DNA of 64,000 bases from Candidatus Dormiibacterota bacterium (GCA_019245575.1 JAFARE010000040.1:1-64000), one strand, 5' to 3'. Positions 17,723-28,791 are shown, numbered from the stretch's first letter. The notes: generated by a model from the sequence alone, not told the origin. A program made the numbers and translations.

Positions 17723-19647
17723 GCGACAGCCTCCGCCACCCACGTGGCGCGGCCGCCGTTCCCCGCCGCGGCGTAGGGGGCCAGCGCTGCGCGCAGCGCG
17801 CGGTTGACGGCGCTCGGCTCGCCGCGGTCCCAGTCGCGCGCTCCCAGCTCGGCGGCGAGCGAGCTGAGCACGCGCGTCTCCGTCGGCGTCGGCGTCGCCG
17901 GCGGCAGCGCCGGGCGGATGCGCTGCACGCGCCCCTCGAGGTTGGTCACGGTGCCGTGCTTCTCGAAGAATGCGTGCCCGGGGATGAGCACTGTCGCCGC
18001 GCCGGCGCACACGCCGGGCCGCGAGTCGATGACCACCACCGAATCCGCGCGCGCGAGAGCGCGCTGCAGCACGTCGCCCGCCGTCTCGAGCGCGGGATTG
18101 GGGCCGAGGATGAGCAGCGCGCGAAGCGCGCCGGAGGCGGCGGCCTCGAGGATCTCCCGGCCGTGCTTGCCCGAGGGCGCGGACCGGTAGCCGGCGGCGA
18201 GGCCAGGCAGCACGCCCATGTCCTTCGCGCCGCGGCCGTTGACGCCGCGCGTCACGGTGAGGCGGCGCACGGCTCCGCCGGTGATCGCGGCGGCGACTCG
18301 CGCGGCATGCGCACGGTTGGTCTCGTCGGCGATGACGCCGATGGTCTTGGCGCCGCGCACCGCGCTCGCGATTCGCGACGGGTCTGCGCCGTGGTCGAGA
18401 CGGTGCACTCTTGCGCCGCGCTTGCGCTCCGCTTTGAAGAGGCGCAGCGTCAGCACCGGCGCTTCTGCTTCAGGCTCGGCGCCGAGCACCACGAGCGCGT
18501 CGCACTCCTCGATGTCGGCGATGCCCAGCGCGTGCTCCGCAGGGTCCAGCTTCTCGAAGGGCTCGAGCTGGTGGTCGATGTGCGGCGTGCCGATGACGTC
18601 GCGGGCCAGTCGGCCGAGCAGCCACAGCTCCTCGTTGGTGTTCAGCGCCGAGCCCAGCACGCCGACCGCGCCGGACCCATGCTGATCCACCACCGCGCGC
18701 AGCTCGCGCGCCGCGGCCGAGATCGCCTCCACCGCCGTGACGTCGCGCTGCTCCCCTCCTCGAGGACGCAGCTGCGGGCGGCGCACGCGCTCCGACGTGT
18801 TCCACTGCGGGAAGCTGTACCGGCCGCGGTCACACAGCCACATGTCGTCGACCAGCGGGTTGTCCCGCGAGGCGAACCGCTTGATCTCGAAGTCGCGGCT
18901 GTCCGCGTTGATGTTGCAGCCGTAGGAGCACTCGGGGCAGACGCTCGGCGCGCGCTGCAGCTCCCACGGGCGGGCGCGGAAGCGGTACTCGCGGTGCGTG
19001 AGCGCGCCGACGGGGCACACCTCGGGCAGGTTGCCCTGGAAGTTCGACTTGAGCTGCTCGCCGTTGAACGTGGTGACGAGCGTCTGCACGCCGCGCTGCT
19101 GCAGCACGATCTCCTTCTCGCCGGTGATCTCGTCGTAGTAGCGCACGCAGCGCCAGCACAGGATGCAGCGCTCCTGGTCCAGCTCGATGTGCTGGGACAG
19201 CGGCAGCGCCTTGGCGAAGTGCACCTTCTCGGTGATGGGAAACCGCGAGGTGCCCGGCCCGTAGCGAAACGTGAAGTCCTGCAGATCGCACTCGCCACCG
19301 CGGTCGCACACGGGGCAGTCGAGTGGGTGGTTGACCAGCAGGAACTCGAGCACGCCCTCGCGCAGCTTGGTGACCTCGGCGTTGTTGGTCGTGACGACCA
19401 TGCCTTCGGCCACGGTCGTCGCGCACGCCGGCTGCGGCTTGGGGAACTTCTCGATGTGCACCAGGCACATGCGGCAGACGGCGACGGGATCCAGCTTCGC
19501 GTGTGCGCAGTAGATGGGGATGTGGATGCCGAGCTCGGTGGCGGCGTCGAGCACGAGCGTGCCCTTGGGCACGCGCACCTCGCGCCCATCGATCGTCACA
19601 CCGACGCGGCCGTCGTCGGGCCCGGGCGCCGCCGGCGTCTGCGTCAT
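17719..19647 (-). CDS. nuoG: NADH-quinone oxidoreductase subunit G
   Basis: 642 residues; binds the N1b 2Fe-2S cluster (CAHAKLDPVAVCRMC), the N5-type His/Cys ligands in HPLDCPVCDRGGECDLQ, N4 (CILCWRC) and, unlike mitochondria, an intact N7 motif: CPECSYGC with a fourth Cys in MWLCDRGR. The C-terminal molybdopterin-oxidoreductase-like domain is present but short (E. coli NuoG is ~900 aa). Located in the peripheral arm between NuoEF and NuoI. ATG 19647; 7 nt separate it from nuoF. Confidence 0.96.
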   Translation of the reverse strand: MTQTPAAPGPDDGRVGVTIDGREVRVPKGTLVLDAATELGIHIPIYCAHAKLDPVAVCRMCLVHIEKFPKPQPACATTVAEGMVVTTNNAEVTKLREGVLEFLLVNHPLDCPVCDRGGECDLQDFTFRYGPGTSRFPITEKVHFAKALPLSQHIELDQERCILCWRCVRYYDEITGEKEIVLQQRGVQTLVTTFNGEQLKSNFQGNLPEVCPVGALTHREYRFRARPWELQRAPSVCPECSYGCNINADSRDFEIKRFASRDNPLVDDMWLCDRGRYSFPQWNTSERVRRPQLRPRGGEQRDVTAVEAISAAARELRAVVDQHGSGAVGVLGSALNTNEELWLLGRLARDVIGTPHIDHQLEPFEKLDPAEHALGIADIEECDALVVLGAEPEAEAPVLTLRLFKAERKRGARVHRLDHGADPSRIASAVRGAKTIGVIADETNRAHAARVAAAITGGAVRRLTVTRGVNGRGAKDMGVLPGLAAGYRSAPSGKHGREILEAAASGALRALLILGPNPALETAGDVLQRALARADSVVVIDSRPGVCAGAATVLIPGHAFFEKHGTVTNLEGRVQRIRPALPPATPTPTETRVLSSLAAELGARDWDRGEPSAVNRALRAALAPYAAAGNGGRATWVAEAVA

Positions 19648-19654
19648 GAGCGCA

Positions 19655-20936
<1,282 letters not shown>

Positions 20937-20944
<8 letters not shown>

Positions 20945-21554
20945 CGCTCGCCTCGGGCTTCGTGCGACGCCGGGGCCGGGTCCTGCCGCCTGCGGGTGCC
21001 CCCCGCCTCCGCTCCCCGGAACTCGCTGCGGCGGGCTCCGCCCCTACGGCGTCACCCGGCCCCGTCGTCGCATGTGGGGACGAGGCTCTCGCCGCTGCGA
21101 GCGTTGCGTCGACGGATTCCGGCGTCAGGTTTTCCACGAAGCGGTGGTCCAATTGCATCGCGGGCGCACCCCCGCATGCGCCGAGGCATTCAACCGTGCT
21201 CGACCACGTGAACTCTCCATCGGCTGTGGTGGAGCCGGACTCACAACCGAGGCTGCGCTCCAGGTGGGCGACGATGTCGTCGGCGCCGCGCAGCGCGCAC
21301 GAGACGTTGATGCACACGATCACCTCGTGCCGGCCGTGCGGCTTCTGGAAGTACATCGAGTAGAAGGTGGACACCGCCTCCACCTCGCTCGCCGTCACAT
21401 GCAGGATGCGCGCCACCTCCTCCATGCCGTCGGGCGACAGGTGACCGACCTCGTGCTGCACCGCCCAGAGCGCGGGCAGGATCGCGCTGCGAGCCTGCGG
21501 GTACCGTTCGCGTGCCGTCTCGATCTCGGCGCGCGTGGCTGCGGAGAGGCTCAC
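20937..21554 (-). CDS. nuoE: NADH-quinone oxidoreductase subunit E (2Fe-2S N1a)
   Basis: 205 residues. Cluster ligands are CINVSC (C-x4-C) and CLGAC (C-x3-C), with the conserved EAVSTFYSMYFQKP. The last ~55 residues are a basic, Pro/Arg/Gly-rich tail (RRRGAPAGGRTRPRRR) not found in E. coli NuoE and probably disordered. GTG 21554 overlaps the nuoD stop by 4 nt; reading frames that go further upstream overlap nuoD and are not real. Confidence 0.94.
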
Positions 21555-22840
21555 CTGTCGACGTCTCCCAGGATGATGTCGATGGAGCCGATTACGGCCA
21601 CGACGTCGGCGATCAGCTCGCCGTGCACCATGTGCGGCAGCGAGCTGAGGTTGCTGAAGGACGGCGAGCGCACCTTGCAGCGGTACGGCCGGTTGGTGCC
21701 GTCGCTGACGAGGTAGAAGCCGAGCTCCCCGCGCGGGCTCTCGATGCCCTGGTACACCTGGCCGACGGGCGTGCGCATGCCCTCGGTGACCAGCTTGAAG
21801 TGGTGGATCAGCGACTCCATGCTGGTGTTGATCTCGTTGCGCGGCGGCAGCGTGACCCGCCGGTCGCTCGTGTTCACCGGTCCCTCGGGCAGCCCGTTCA
21901 GCGCCTGGTCGATGATCTTCACGGACTCGCGCATCTCCTGCATGCGCACCAGGTAGCGGTCGTACACGTCGCCGTTGCGTGCGATGGGGATGTCGAAGGT
22001 GAAGTGGTCGTACGAGCTGTACGGGTGCGCCTTGCGCAAGTCGTAGGGGATGCCGCAGGCGCGCAGGATCGGACCGGTGCAGCCGTACGACATCGCGTCC
22101 TCGGCGGTGATCTTTCCGAGCCCGACGGTGCGCTCCCGCCATATGGGGTTCTTGGTGATCAGCAGCTCGTGCTCGTCGATGAGCTTGGGGAACGTGCGCA
22201 CAAAGTCGTTCACCATCGAGTAGAACTCGATGGGCACGTCGGCCATCAGCCCGCCCACGCGGATGAAGGAGGTGTGCATGCGCACCCCGCTCACCAGCTC
22301 GTTGATGTCGAGGAGCTTCTCCCGATCCCGCCACGCGTAGATGAAGGGCGAGGTGGCGCCCAGGTCGAGCGCGCTGGTGCCGTACCACAGCAGGTGGCTG
22401 GCGATGCGCGTCAGCTCGCACATGATCACGCGCAGGTACTGCGCGCGCGGCGGGATCTCAACCTCCAGCAGCTTCTCCACGGCGAGCGAGAAGCCGAGGT
22501 TGTTGAACAGCGGCGAGAGGTAGTCCATCCGGTCCGTGTACGGGATGCACTGCTGGTACTGGTGCCGCTCGAAGTCCTTCTCGAAACCGGTGTGCAGGAA
22601 GCCGATGTCCGGCTTGCACTGCTTGACGATCTCGCCGTCGAGCTCGAGCACCAGCCGCAGCACGCCGTGCGTCGATGGGTGCTGCGGACCCATGTTGAGC
22701 TCCATCGTGCTCTCGTCCAGCTGCACCAGGTCCACGCTGTCCAGCCCCGACTCGACGCCGAGCACGTCGCGGCCGTGCTCGTACTCCTCGGAGGCGCGGT
22801 CCGTCTGCGGCGGGGATCCCAGCGGCGGCAGCACGGTCAT
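21551..22840 (-). CDS. nuoD: NADH-quinone oxidoreductase subunit D
   Basis: 429 residues; quinone-binding 49-kDa-type subunit. MELNMGPQHPSTHGVLR carries the quinone-site His of the β1-β2 loop; also IGFLHTGFEKDFE, YTDRMDYLSP, and the hydrogenase-like C-terminus IGSIDIILGDVDR. ATG 22840 overlaps nuoC by 4 nt; the N-terminus has a ~25-residue Ser/Glu-rich lead before the conserved domain. The much longer in-frame extension lies inside nuoC and is rejected. Confidence 0.97.
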   Translation of the reverse strand: MTVLPPLGSPPQTDRASEEYEHGRDVLGVESGLDSVDLVQLDESTMELNMGPQHPSTHGVLRLVLELDGEIVKQCKPDIGFLHTGFEKDFERHQYQQCIPYTDRMDYLSPLFNNLGFSLAVEKLLEVEIPPRAQYLRVIMCELTRIASHLLWYGTSALDLGATSPFIYAWRDREKLLDINELVSGVRMHTSFIRVGGLMADVPIEFYSMVNDFVRTFPKLIDEHELLITKNPIWRERTVGLGKITAEDAMSYGCTGPILRACGIPYDLRKAHPYSSYDHFTFDIPIARNGDVYDRYLVRMQEMRESVKIIDQALNGLPEGPVNTSDRRVTLPPRNEINTSMESLIHHFKLVTEGMRTPVGQVYQGIESPRGELGFYLVSDGTNRPYRCKVRSPSFSNLSSLPHMVHGELIADVVAVIGSIDIILGDVDR

Positions 22841-23421
22841 CGCGACTCTCCGGGCAGGTCGAGGGGACGTTCCTGCGCCGGCAGCGCCCATTCGAGGTTG
22901 TGCGTGAACGCCACCGGCTCGCCGAAGGACACGTAGTCCTTGCGCAGCGGATGTCCCTCCCAGTCCATCGGCATGAGGATGCGGCGCAGATCGTGGTGTC
23001 CGGTGAACTGGATGCCGAGCAGGTCGTACGTCTCCCGCTCCAGCCAGTCCATGCCCGCGAAGACGTCCTCCAGCGTGGGCACGCTGGGGTCGTCCTCCCC
23101 CACCTGCACGATGAGCCGGCACGTGTCGTTGTGTTGCAGCGAGCGCAGCTGGTAGACGACGTCGAACCGCGGCTCCTCGGGCTCGCGGTCGGGCCAGTCC
23201 ACGGCGGTGACGAACTGGGGCACGGTGTACCGCGCGTCCTCGTGGTCGCGCAGCAGGGTGCACGCCTCGACCAGGCGCTCGCGCGGCAGCCACACCGTCT
23301 CCTCACCGTACGCAACCGCGCGGCGCACAACGGCGTCGGGCAGCTCGCGGGCGAGCAGGTCCGCAGCGCGGGAGCCGCTCACCGGGCGCGACGCAGCGGA
23401 CGGTGTGGCGGCTGCGCTCAC
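22837..23421 (-). CDS. nuoC: NADH-quinone oxidoreductase subunit C
   Basis: 194 residues. Typical core: ERETYDLLGIQFTGHHDLRR followed by ILMPMDWEGHPLRKDY. NuoC is separate from NuoD, as in most bacteria and unlike the fused E. coli NuoCD. GTG 23421, with 4 nt between it and nuoB. Confidence 0.96.
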   Translation of the reverse strand: MSAAATPSAASRPVSGSRAADLLARELPDAVVRRAVAYGEETVWLPRERLVEACTLLRDHEDARYTVPQFVTAVDWPDREPEEPRFDVVYQLRSLQHNDTCRLIVQVGEDDPSVPTLEDVFAGMDWLERETYDLLGIQFTGHHDLRRILMPMDWEGHPLRKDYVSFGEPVAFTHNLEWALPAQERPLDLPGESR

Positions 23422-23425
23422 CGCA

Positions 23426-23985
<560 letters not shown>

Positions 23986-23995
<10 letters not shown>

Positions 23996-24342
23996 CGCAG
24001 AGCGCCCTTGCGCCACACGTAGAGCAGGCCGACGAGGAGGGTGCCGATGAAGATCGCGATCTCGACGATGCCGAAGATCTTCAGCTGGCGCACGATCGTG
24101 GCCCAGGGGAACAGGAAGATCGATTCGACGTCGAAGATGATGAAGAGCATCGCGGTCACGTAGAAGCTGACGGAGAACCTGCGCCGCGCTGATTCGCGCG
24201 GAACGATGCCGGACTCGTACGGCAACTCCTTGGCGGCCGAGGGGCGGCGCGGACCGAGCGCGTTGCTCGCCACCTGCGCACCGACGGCAAAACCCAGGAC
24301 GACCACGAGAAAGACGAGGATCGGCGCGTAGTCCGACAGCAT
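23986..24342 (-). CDS. nuoA: NADH-quinone oxidoreductase subunit A
   Basis: 118 residues, three membrane segments. [11 protein letters not shown] is the conserved loop that lies near the quinone chamber, followed by [19 protein letters not shown] with conserved Asp-Glu. ATG 24342 begins the family-typical [11 protein letters not shown]. First gene of the sixteen-gene nuoA-N, glcE-like, resB transcription unit. TACGAT at ~24351-24356 (minus strand) is a possible -10; I see no strong -35. Confidence 0.95.
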
Positions 24343-24434
24343 CTGCGCCGATCGTAACAAAGGCTCTTGAGCGGACGAACCGACCTTCTCGTCTACTCTC
24401 TCCAGCGCAATCGACAGTTGGGAAGGAGGTGCAG

Positions 24435-25238
24435 ATGGCAGCCGCCAAAGCAGTTCCCACCTCGGTCCCGGTGCTGGTGACCGGTGCGTCCAGCGGCATC
24501 GGCGAGGAGTTCGCCCGCAGGTTCGCCGAGCGCGGCCACGCGGTCACGATCGTGGCCCGGCGCGCCGAGCGCCTGGAGCAGCTGGCCGAGGACCTGCGCA
24601 GCCGCTACGGCGCGACCGTCGACGTGCTGGTGGCCGACCTGGAGACGGCGCGCGGCCGCAACAGCGTGGCCAAGCTGCTTCGCGAGCGCTCCCCCTGGGT
24701 GCTGGTGAACAACGCCGGCTACGGCACCCGCGGCCGCCTGGCCGACCTCGACGCCTCCCGAGAGCGCGCCGAGGTGCAGCTCAACGTGGTGAGCACGCAC
24801 GACCTCTCGCTCGCCGTGCTGCCCGGCCTGCTGCGGGCGGGAGCCGGCGGCATCATCAACGTCGCCAGCACGGCCGCCTTCCAGTCGCTGCCCTACATGG
24901 CGACCTATGCGGCCACCAAGGCCTTCATCCTCCATTTCACCGAGGCGCTCGCCGAGGAGCTGCGCGGCTCCGGAGCCCGGGCCATGGCCCTCTGCCCCGG
25001 TCCGGTGCGCACCGAATTCAGCGAGGTCGCCGGCGTGCAGGACTACATGGAGCTGGCCCGGCCGATGAGCATGAGCGCGGCCAAGTGCGTCTCCACCGCC
25101 CTGCGCGCCTTCGACCGCGGCACCGCCGTGTGCGTCCCCGGGCCGCTCAACTCCGCCGCCACCCTCGGCCCGCGCCTCGCGCCCCGCGTCGTCGTGCGGA
25201 AGGTGACGGGCCAGATCTTCCGTCCACGGTCAGGCTGA
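24435..25238 (+). CDS. Short-chain dehydrogenase/reductase
   Basis: 267-residue classical [22 protein letters not shown] (NAD(P)-binding TGxxxGxG), NNAGYG, the catalytic Ser in [11 protein letters not shown], and YAATK (YxxxK) with Tyr/Lys. CPGPVRTEF follows. Arg residues after the glycine motif (VARRAERL) favour NADPH. A near-perfect ribosome-binding site, AAGGAGGT at 24423-24430, lies 4 nt before ATG 24435. Divergent from nuoA. Closest by look to the DltE/YqjQ-type SDRs; the substrate is unknown. Confidence 0.9.
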   Translation: MAAAKAVPTSVPVLVTGASSGIGEEFARRFAERGHAVTIVARRAERLEQLAEDLRSRYGATVDVLVADLETARGRNSVAKLLRERSPWVLVNNAGYGTRGRLADLDASRERAEVQLNVVSTHDLSLAVLPGLLRAGAGGIINVASTAAFQSLPYMATYAATKAFILHFTEALAEELRGSGARAMALCPGPVRTEFSEVAGVQDYMELARPMSMSAAKCVSTALRAFDRGTAVCVPGPLNSAATLGPRLAPRVVVRKVTGQIFRPRSG

Positions 25239-25280
25239 GAGCGGGGGGACCGGCTCCCCCGCAACGGTGGGCAGATGCCA

Positions 25281-25425
25281 AGAGGGGGTCGGCGGGCGGC
25301 GCGGAGAGACCGTCTCGGAGGCGAAACGGAACGGCTCGGATCGCAGGTTGAGCCGAGAGTCAGGGGCGGGGCGGCAGCGCCGCTCCGACCCCGTGGTCTC
25401 GGAGCACCGCGTGCCGACCCCCTCT
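25281..25425. other. Strongly structured convergent intergenic element (possible ncRNA or bidirectional terminator)
   Basis: A perfect 13-bp inverted repeat closes the element: AGAGGGGGTCGGC (25281-25293) and GCCGACCCCCTCT (25413-25425). Inside, further pairs extend the stem: GCGGCGC with GCACCGC (one mismatch), GAGACC with GGTCTC, and TCGGAG with CTCCGA. The tip holds a hairpin CGGCTC/GAGCCG. The whole 145 nt folds into one long rod. The right arm covers the first 2 nt of the stop codon of the convergent DUF3048 gene. It does not contain the cores of RNase P, tmRNA or SRP RNA. A 6S-like rod, a paired terminator and a small palindromic element are all possible. Confidence 0.45.
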
Positions 25426-26425
25426 AACCGCTGACTAGAGCGGCGGGCGAGCCGGTGGGCACCAGCTCGATCCAGAGCAACCCAGGAGCCATCGGCGCAG
25501 GGCGTCCGTTGGCGAGCTTGAACTGCGGGGGCCCGGCGTCAGGCTGCGTCCACGTGGCGTTGTACTCGTGGCCGTAGACGAAGACCTGGGCGGCGCCGCT
25601 GCCGGTGAGCTGGTGGTCGACGCCGTGGACGCCGTTCACGTCGACCACCTGGGCCGAGTACGTGACCTGGACCTGCTGCACGATCACGGTCGCGGCCTGC
25701 ACCGGCTGGCCCGACTGCGAGTCGACGAAGGGCCCGGTGTCTGGCTCGATGCGCGTCCAGGCGAAGCGGGTCTGGTCCCAGGACCAGGTGGGCTGCTCGA
25801 AGTTGGACACGGGCACGGTGAACGCCTGCGCCGCCGTTCCGCCGCTGGGCGCGGCGCTGATCACGGGAAAGGCATACGACACCGTCGGCGGGTGCACGCG
25901 AGTCAGCAGGTCGTGTAGGTGGACGCCGTCGGTGTAGAGGTTGTGCGGCGCGGGCCGGCTGTTCACCCGGAAGAGGTCGCCGCCCGCGCTGTCCTCGTCG
26001 AAGTGCGGCAGGTTCGACGCGTCGAGCAGGCCGTTGATGTACTCGGAGCCGCCGGAGTACATGAGCACGCCCTGGTAGAGCCGGAGCAGGGAGATCGTGG
26101 CCAGGCGGGCGCTGCGCACCGGCCCGACGGTCACCGCGGGAGGCACCGGGTAGATCGCGGAGAACCGGCTGATGCCGCCCTCGGCCACGTACTCGTAGAC
26201 GATCGTCGCCTGCTGCAGTCCGGACTGGGGCCGTCCCGCGTCCGAGTTCTCCACCTGCACGATCACCGGGGCCGGGGGTGGCGGGAGAGGCGTGGGCGAA
26301 GGGCTCGGAGTCGGGCGCGGCGAACTGGACGGCGGCGGCGTGCCCCCTCGGGCCGCCGGCGATCCGCAGGCTGCCGCGACCAGCGCGACCAGCCCGAGCA
26401 GCGCGGCGCGCCGTCCCCTCGTCAC
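25424..26425 (-). CDS. DUF3048 (YerB-like) lipoprotein
   Basis: 333 residues. Lipoprotein signal LLGLVALVAAAC with the lipid-attachment Cys at ~20, a Pro/Ser/Thr-rich linker, then a DUF3048 domain: VQVENSDAGRPQSGL, VYEYVAEGGISRFSAIY, VGPVRSAR, SGGSEYINGLL, and the C-terminal part with GLLWIELVP. YerB-type proteins are extracytoplasmic lipoproteins of unknown function, widespread in Gram-positives. Starts with a 4-nt overlap with the DUF488 gene, so the two are coupled. Its stop codon overlaps the structured element described at 25281-25425. Confidence 0.85.
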   Translation of the reverse strand: MTRGRRAALLGLVALVAAACGSPAARGGTPPPSSSPRPTPSPSPTPLPPPPAPVIVQVENSDAGRPQSGLQQATIVYEYVAEGGISRFSAIYPVPPAVTVGPVRSARLATISLLRLYQGVLMYSGGSEYINGLLDASNLPHFDEDSAGGDLFRVNSRPAPHNLYTDGVHLHDLLTRVHPPTVSYAFPVISAAPSGGTAAQAFTVPVSNFEQPTWSWDQTRFAWTRIEPDTGPFVDSQSGQPVQAATVIVQQVQVTYSAQVVDVNGVHGVDHQLTGSGAAQVFVYGHEYNATWTQPDAGPPQFKLANGRPAPMAPGLLWIELVPTGSPAALVSG

Positions 26426-26985
26426 AGGGGCAGCGCCATCTCGCGACCCGGGTACGTCAGCACCCCGCCCTCGAGGGCCGCGCCTTCGGTGGGCCGGTGC
26501 GGCTCAACCAGGCCGCGGCTGACCACGTGGCGCACCTCGATCCCGCGCACCAGCACCAGGTGGTCCGCGATGAGGCGGCGGTGGCAGCGCCACCACAGGG
26601 TCTCCGAGCACATGACGGCCACCCCCGGCTCGTGCGCCTCCGCCAGCACGATTTCGATGCCCACGCGGAAATCCTCGCTGCTCAGGTGGTCGGCGTAGCC
26701 GCGAAACGCAGGGTGCCGCCAGGCCATGTTGACCGAGTCCGGCCGCGGCCGCCGGAAGCCGCCCAGCCGCAGCTCCCATCGATACGCGATACCTTCCCGC
26801 GGCAGCCACTCCTCCATGGCCGAGCGCGCGAAGTGAGGATGGCGCCGGCTGCCGGGCGCGGTGCGCACATCGACGATCAGGCGCACCCCGCCGGACCGGC
26901 ACCGTTGCAGGAAGGCCGCTGGTGCATCTGCCCCATGCCCGATCGTGGCTATGGCGCTCACACTTTCCGCCAGGTTCTGGGTCAT
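26422..26985 (-). CDS. DUF488 family protein
   Basis: 187 residues with family signatures IATIGHG at the start, LIVDVRTAPGSRRHPHF, and MCSETLWWRCHRRLIADHL with the conserved Cys and Cys-His-Arg. DUF488 proteins are cytoplasmic and uncharacterised; the conserved Cys suggests redox or nuclease-like chemistry, unproven. ATG 26985 is preceded by three direct copies of TGACCC. Coupled to the downstream lipoprotein gene by a 4-nt overlap. Confidence 0.85.
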   Translation of the reverse strand: MTQNLAESVSAIATIGHGADAPAAFLQRCRSGGVRLIVDVRTAPGSRRHPHFARSAMEEWLPREGIAYRWELRLGGFRRPRPDSVNMAWRHPAFRGYADHLSSEDFRVGIEIVLAEAHEPGVAVMCSETLWWRCHRRLIADHLVLVRGIEVRHVVSRGLVEPHRPTEGAALEGGVLTYPGREMALPL

Positions 26986-27007
26986 GGGGTCAAGGGGTCA
27001 GGAGATT

Positions 27008-27058
27008 CGTTCGACGCGAACGGGGGGTTTGACAAGAAACGCGATGCTCGCATACGCT
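27008..27058 (+). promoter_or_regulatory. σ70-type promoter of the GT2 gene with adjacent inverted repeat
   Basis: TTGACA (27029-27034), 18 nt, TACGCT (27053-27058). The -35 is a perfect consensus. Directly upstream is GTTCG-ACG-CGAAC (27008-27020), a 5-bp inverted repeat that could be an operator; its half-sites are in the opposite orientation from a LexA box. A leader of about 110 nt precedes the gene; I recognise no riboswitch in it. Confidence 0.65.
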
Positions 27059-27175
27059 TCGTACAGACGTTTTTCGTCAGACTGGGTTACGGGGGCTGGG
27101 CAGGGGATGAGGTTGCCCGCGTTCCGTGCGTTGCTGCACGGCACAGGCGTCCGTGGGAGTTGGGGGGAATAGGGG

Positions 27176-28708
27176 ATGACCCTGGAGATCGGCGTCCGCA
27201 CGACCGATTACGACCTTGATCTGGGCGCGCGCAGCGCCGGTCTGCTCGACCGGCCCACGACCAGCAGCGCGCACATCGGTGAGAGCCAGCCCGAGAAGGT
27301 CCTGACCAATCAGCAGAAGGCCGTCATCGCCCTGGGCATCGGCGTGCTCGCCGTGGCCGCGGTGTACCAGCCGCTCATCACCGCGCTCTTCATCAACTCC
27401 GTCATCGTCGTCTACTTCGGCGCCGCCAACCTCTTCAAGCTGTCGCTGGTCAAGCGCTCGCTGGGCAACCCGTGCGCGCTCGAGGTGACGCGAGACGAGC
27501 TCAACGCGCTCGACGACCGCAGCCTTCCCGTCTACACGATCCTGCTGCCGCTCTACCACGAGCCGCAGATGGTGCCGCAGCTCATCGCCGGCATCGCCGA
27601 GCTGAACTACCCGGCGGAGAAGCTCGACGTGAAGATCCTCATCGAAGAGGACGACGACGAGACGCGCGACGCGCTGATCGCGTTCAACCCGCCGTCGCAC
27701 TTCGAGGTGCTGACGATCCCGGACATCGGCCCGAAGGGCAAGCCGCGCGCGTGCAACGCGGGGCTCTCCCGTGCGCGCGGGCAGTACCTCGTCATCTACG
27801 ACGCGGAGGACCGGCCCGAGCCGGACCAGCTGCGCAAGGTGGTCATCGGCTTCCGCAACGGACCGCCGGAGATGATCTGCATCCAGGCGAAGCTCAACTA
27901 CTTCAACCGCAAGTACAACGTGCTCACGCGCTGGTTCACGGCCGAGTACTCGGTGTGGTTCGACCAGCTGCTGCCGGGCTTGCAGTCGTACGACGTCGCC
28001 ATCCCGCTGGGCGGCACGTCCAACCACTTCATCACGCAGCGCCTGCGCGAGCTCGGCGGTTGGAACGCGTACAACGTCACCGAGGACGCCGACCTGGGCA
28101 TGCGCGTCTTCGTTCGCGGCTGGAAGACCGCGGTCATCGACTCCACGACCTATGAGGAGGCCACGAGCCGCGTGGGCAACTGGATCCGGCAGCGCAGCCG
28201 CTGGGTCAAGGGCTACATGCAGACCTACCTGTACTGCATGCGCCATCCGATCCGGCTCTACCGCCAGATGGGCATGCGCGCCTTCGTCGCGTTCCAGCTC
28301 TTCTTCGGCGCGGGCACGTTCTGCCTGCTGATCAACCCGCTCTACCTGGCGTTGACGGTGGCCTGGTTCGGCTTCCATCCGCACGTCATCCAGCTGCTGT
28401 TCCCGGGCGGCCTGCTCTACGTCTGCTCGGCGAGCTTCTTCCTGGGCAATGCGGCGTTCACCATCGCCACCGTCAGCGGCTGCTACGCGCGCCGCCACTA
28501 CGACGACGTGAAGTGGGCCATGCTCGCTCCGATCTACTGGCTCCTCATGTCGGTGGCGGCGTGGAAGGGCTGCCTGCAGCTCATCTACAAGCCGTACTAC
28601 TGGGAGAAGACGAAGCACGGCTTCTGCACGCTGCCCGAGCAGCCGCCCGTGGCGGCGCTGCCGAAGCTGCCCGACCTGGTGGAGGACGGCCTGGCCATTC
28701 CGGCCTGA
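27176..28708 (+). CDS. Processive family-2 glycosyltransferase (BcsA-like core, no PilZ)
   Basis: 510 residues. Two membrane segments (about 48-84), a GT2 catalytic domain and at least three C-terminal membrane segments. The full D,D,D,Q(Q/R)xRW set is visible: EEDDDETRD, YDAEDRPEP, TEDADLG and RQRSRWVKG. These enzymes polymerise and export a polysaccharide in one step. There is no PilZ domain and no bcsB or other export partner next door, so the product (glucan, mannan or other) is unknown. The N-terminal ~45 residues are cytoplasmic and not conserved. ATG 27176 follows a G-rich ribosome-binding stretch (AGGGG). Confidence 0.88.
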   Translation: MTLEIGVRTTDYDLDLGARSAGLLDRPTTSSAHIGESQPEKVLTNQQKAVIALGIGVLAVAAVYQPLITALFINSVIVVYFGAANLFKLSLVKRSLGNPCALEVTRDELNALDDRSLPVYTILLPLYHEPQMVPQLIAGIAELNYPAEKLDVKILIEEDDDETRDALIAFNPPSHFEVLTIPDIGPKGKPRACNAGLSRARGQYLVIYDAEDRPEPDQLRKVVIGFRNGPPEMICIQAKLNYFNRKYNVLTRWFTAEYSVWFDQLLPGLQSYDVAIPLGGTSNHFITQRLRELGGWNAYNVTEDADLGMRVFVRGWKTAVIDSTTYEEATSRVGNWIRQRSRWVKGYMQTYLYCMRHPIRLYRQMGMRAFVAFQLFFGAGTFCLLINPLYLALTVAWFGFHPHVIQLLFPGGLLYVCSASFFLGNAAFTIATVSGCYARRHYDDVKWAMLAPIYWLLMSVAAWKGCLQLIYKPYYWEKTKHGFCTLPEQPPVAALPKLPDLVEDGLAIPA

Positions 28709-28777
28709 CCCGGGCGCGGCCGCCCAGCGCCGTTTGACGGGTGCATCACGCGGTCCTGTGCGGACCCTGTCTGGCTC

Positions 28778-28783
28778 TATGCT
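28778..28783 (+). promoter_or_regulatory. -10 element (TATGCT) upstream of the aminopeptidase
   Basis: TATGCT lies 8 nt before ATG 28792, fitting a leaderless transcript. No ribosome-binding site is present. A small hairpin, GGTCC-TGTGC-GGACC, lies at 28752-28766, where a -35 would be expected. Confidence 0.35.
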
Positions 28784-28791
28784 TCCCGGCC

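Noticed and set aside
25281-25425. RNase P RNA, tmRNA or SRP RNA
   Set aside because: The conserved cores of these RNAs are absent; only the overall rod-like folding is visible.
27008-27020. GTTCG-ACG-CGAAC as a LexA box
   Set aside because: Half-sites are in the reverse order and the spacer is 3 nt; the LexA operator is CGAAC-N4-GTTCG.
27059-27175. A cyclic-di-GMP riboswitch in the GT2 leader
   Set aside because: The conserved GEMM core is not present.
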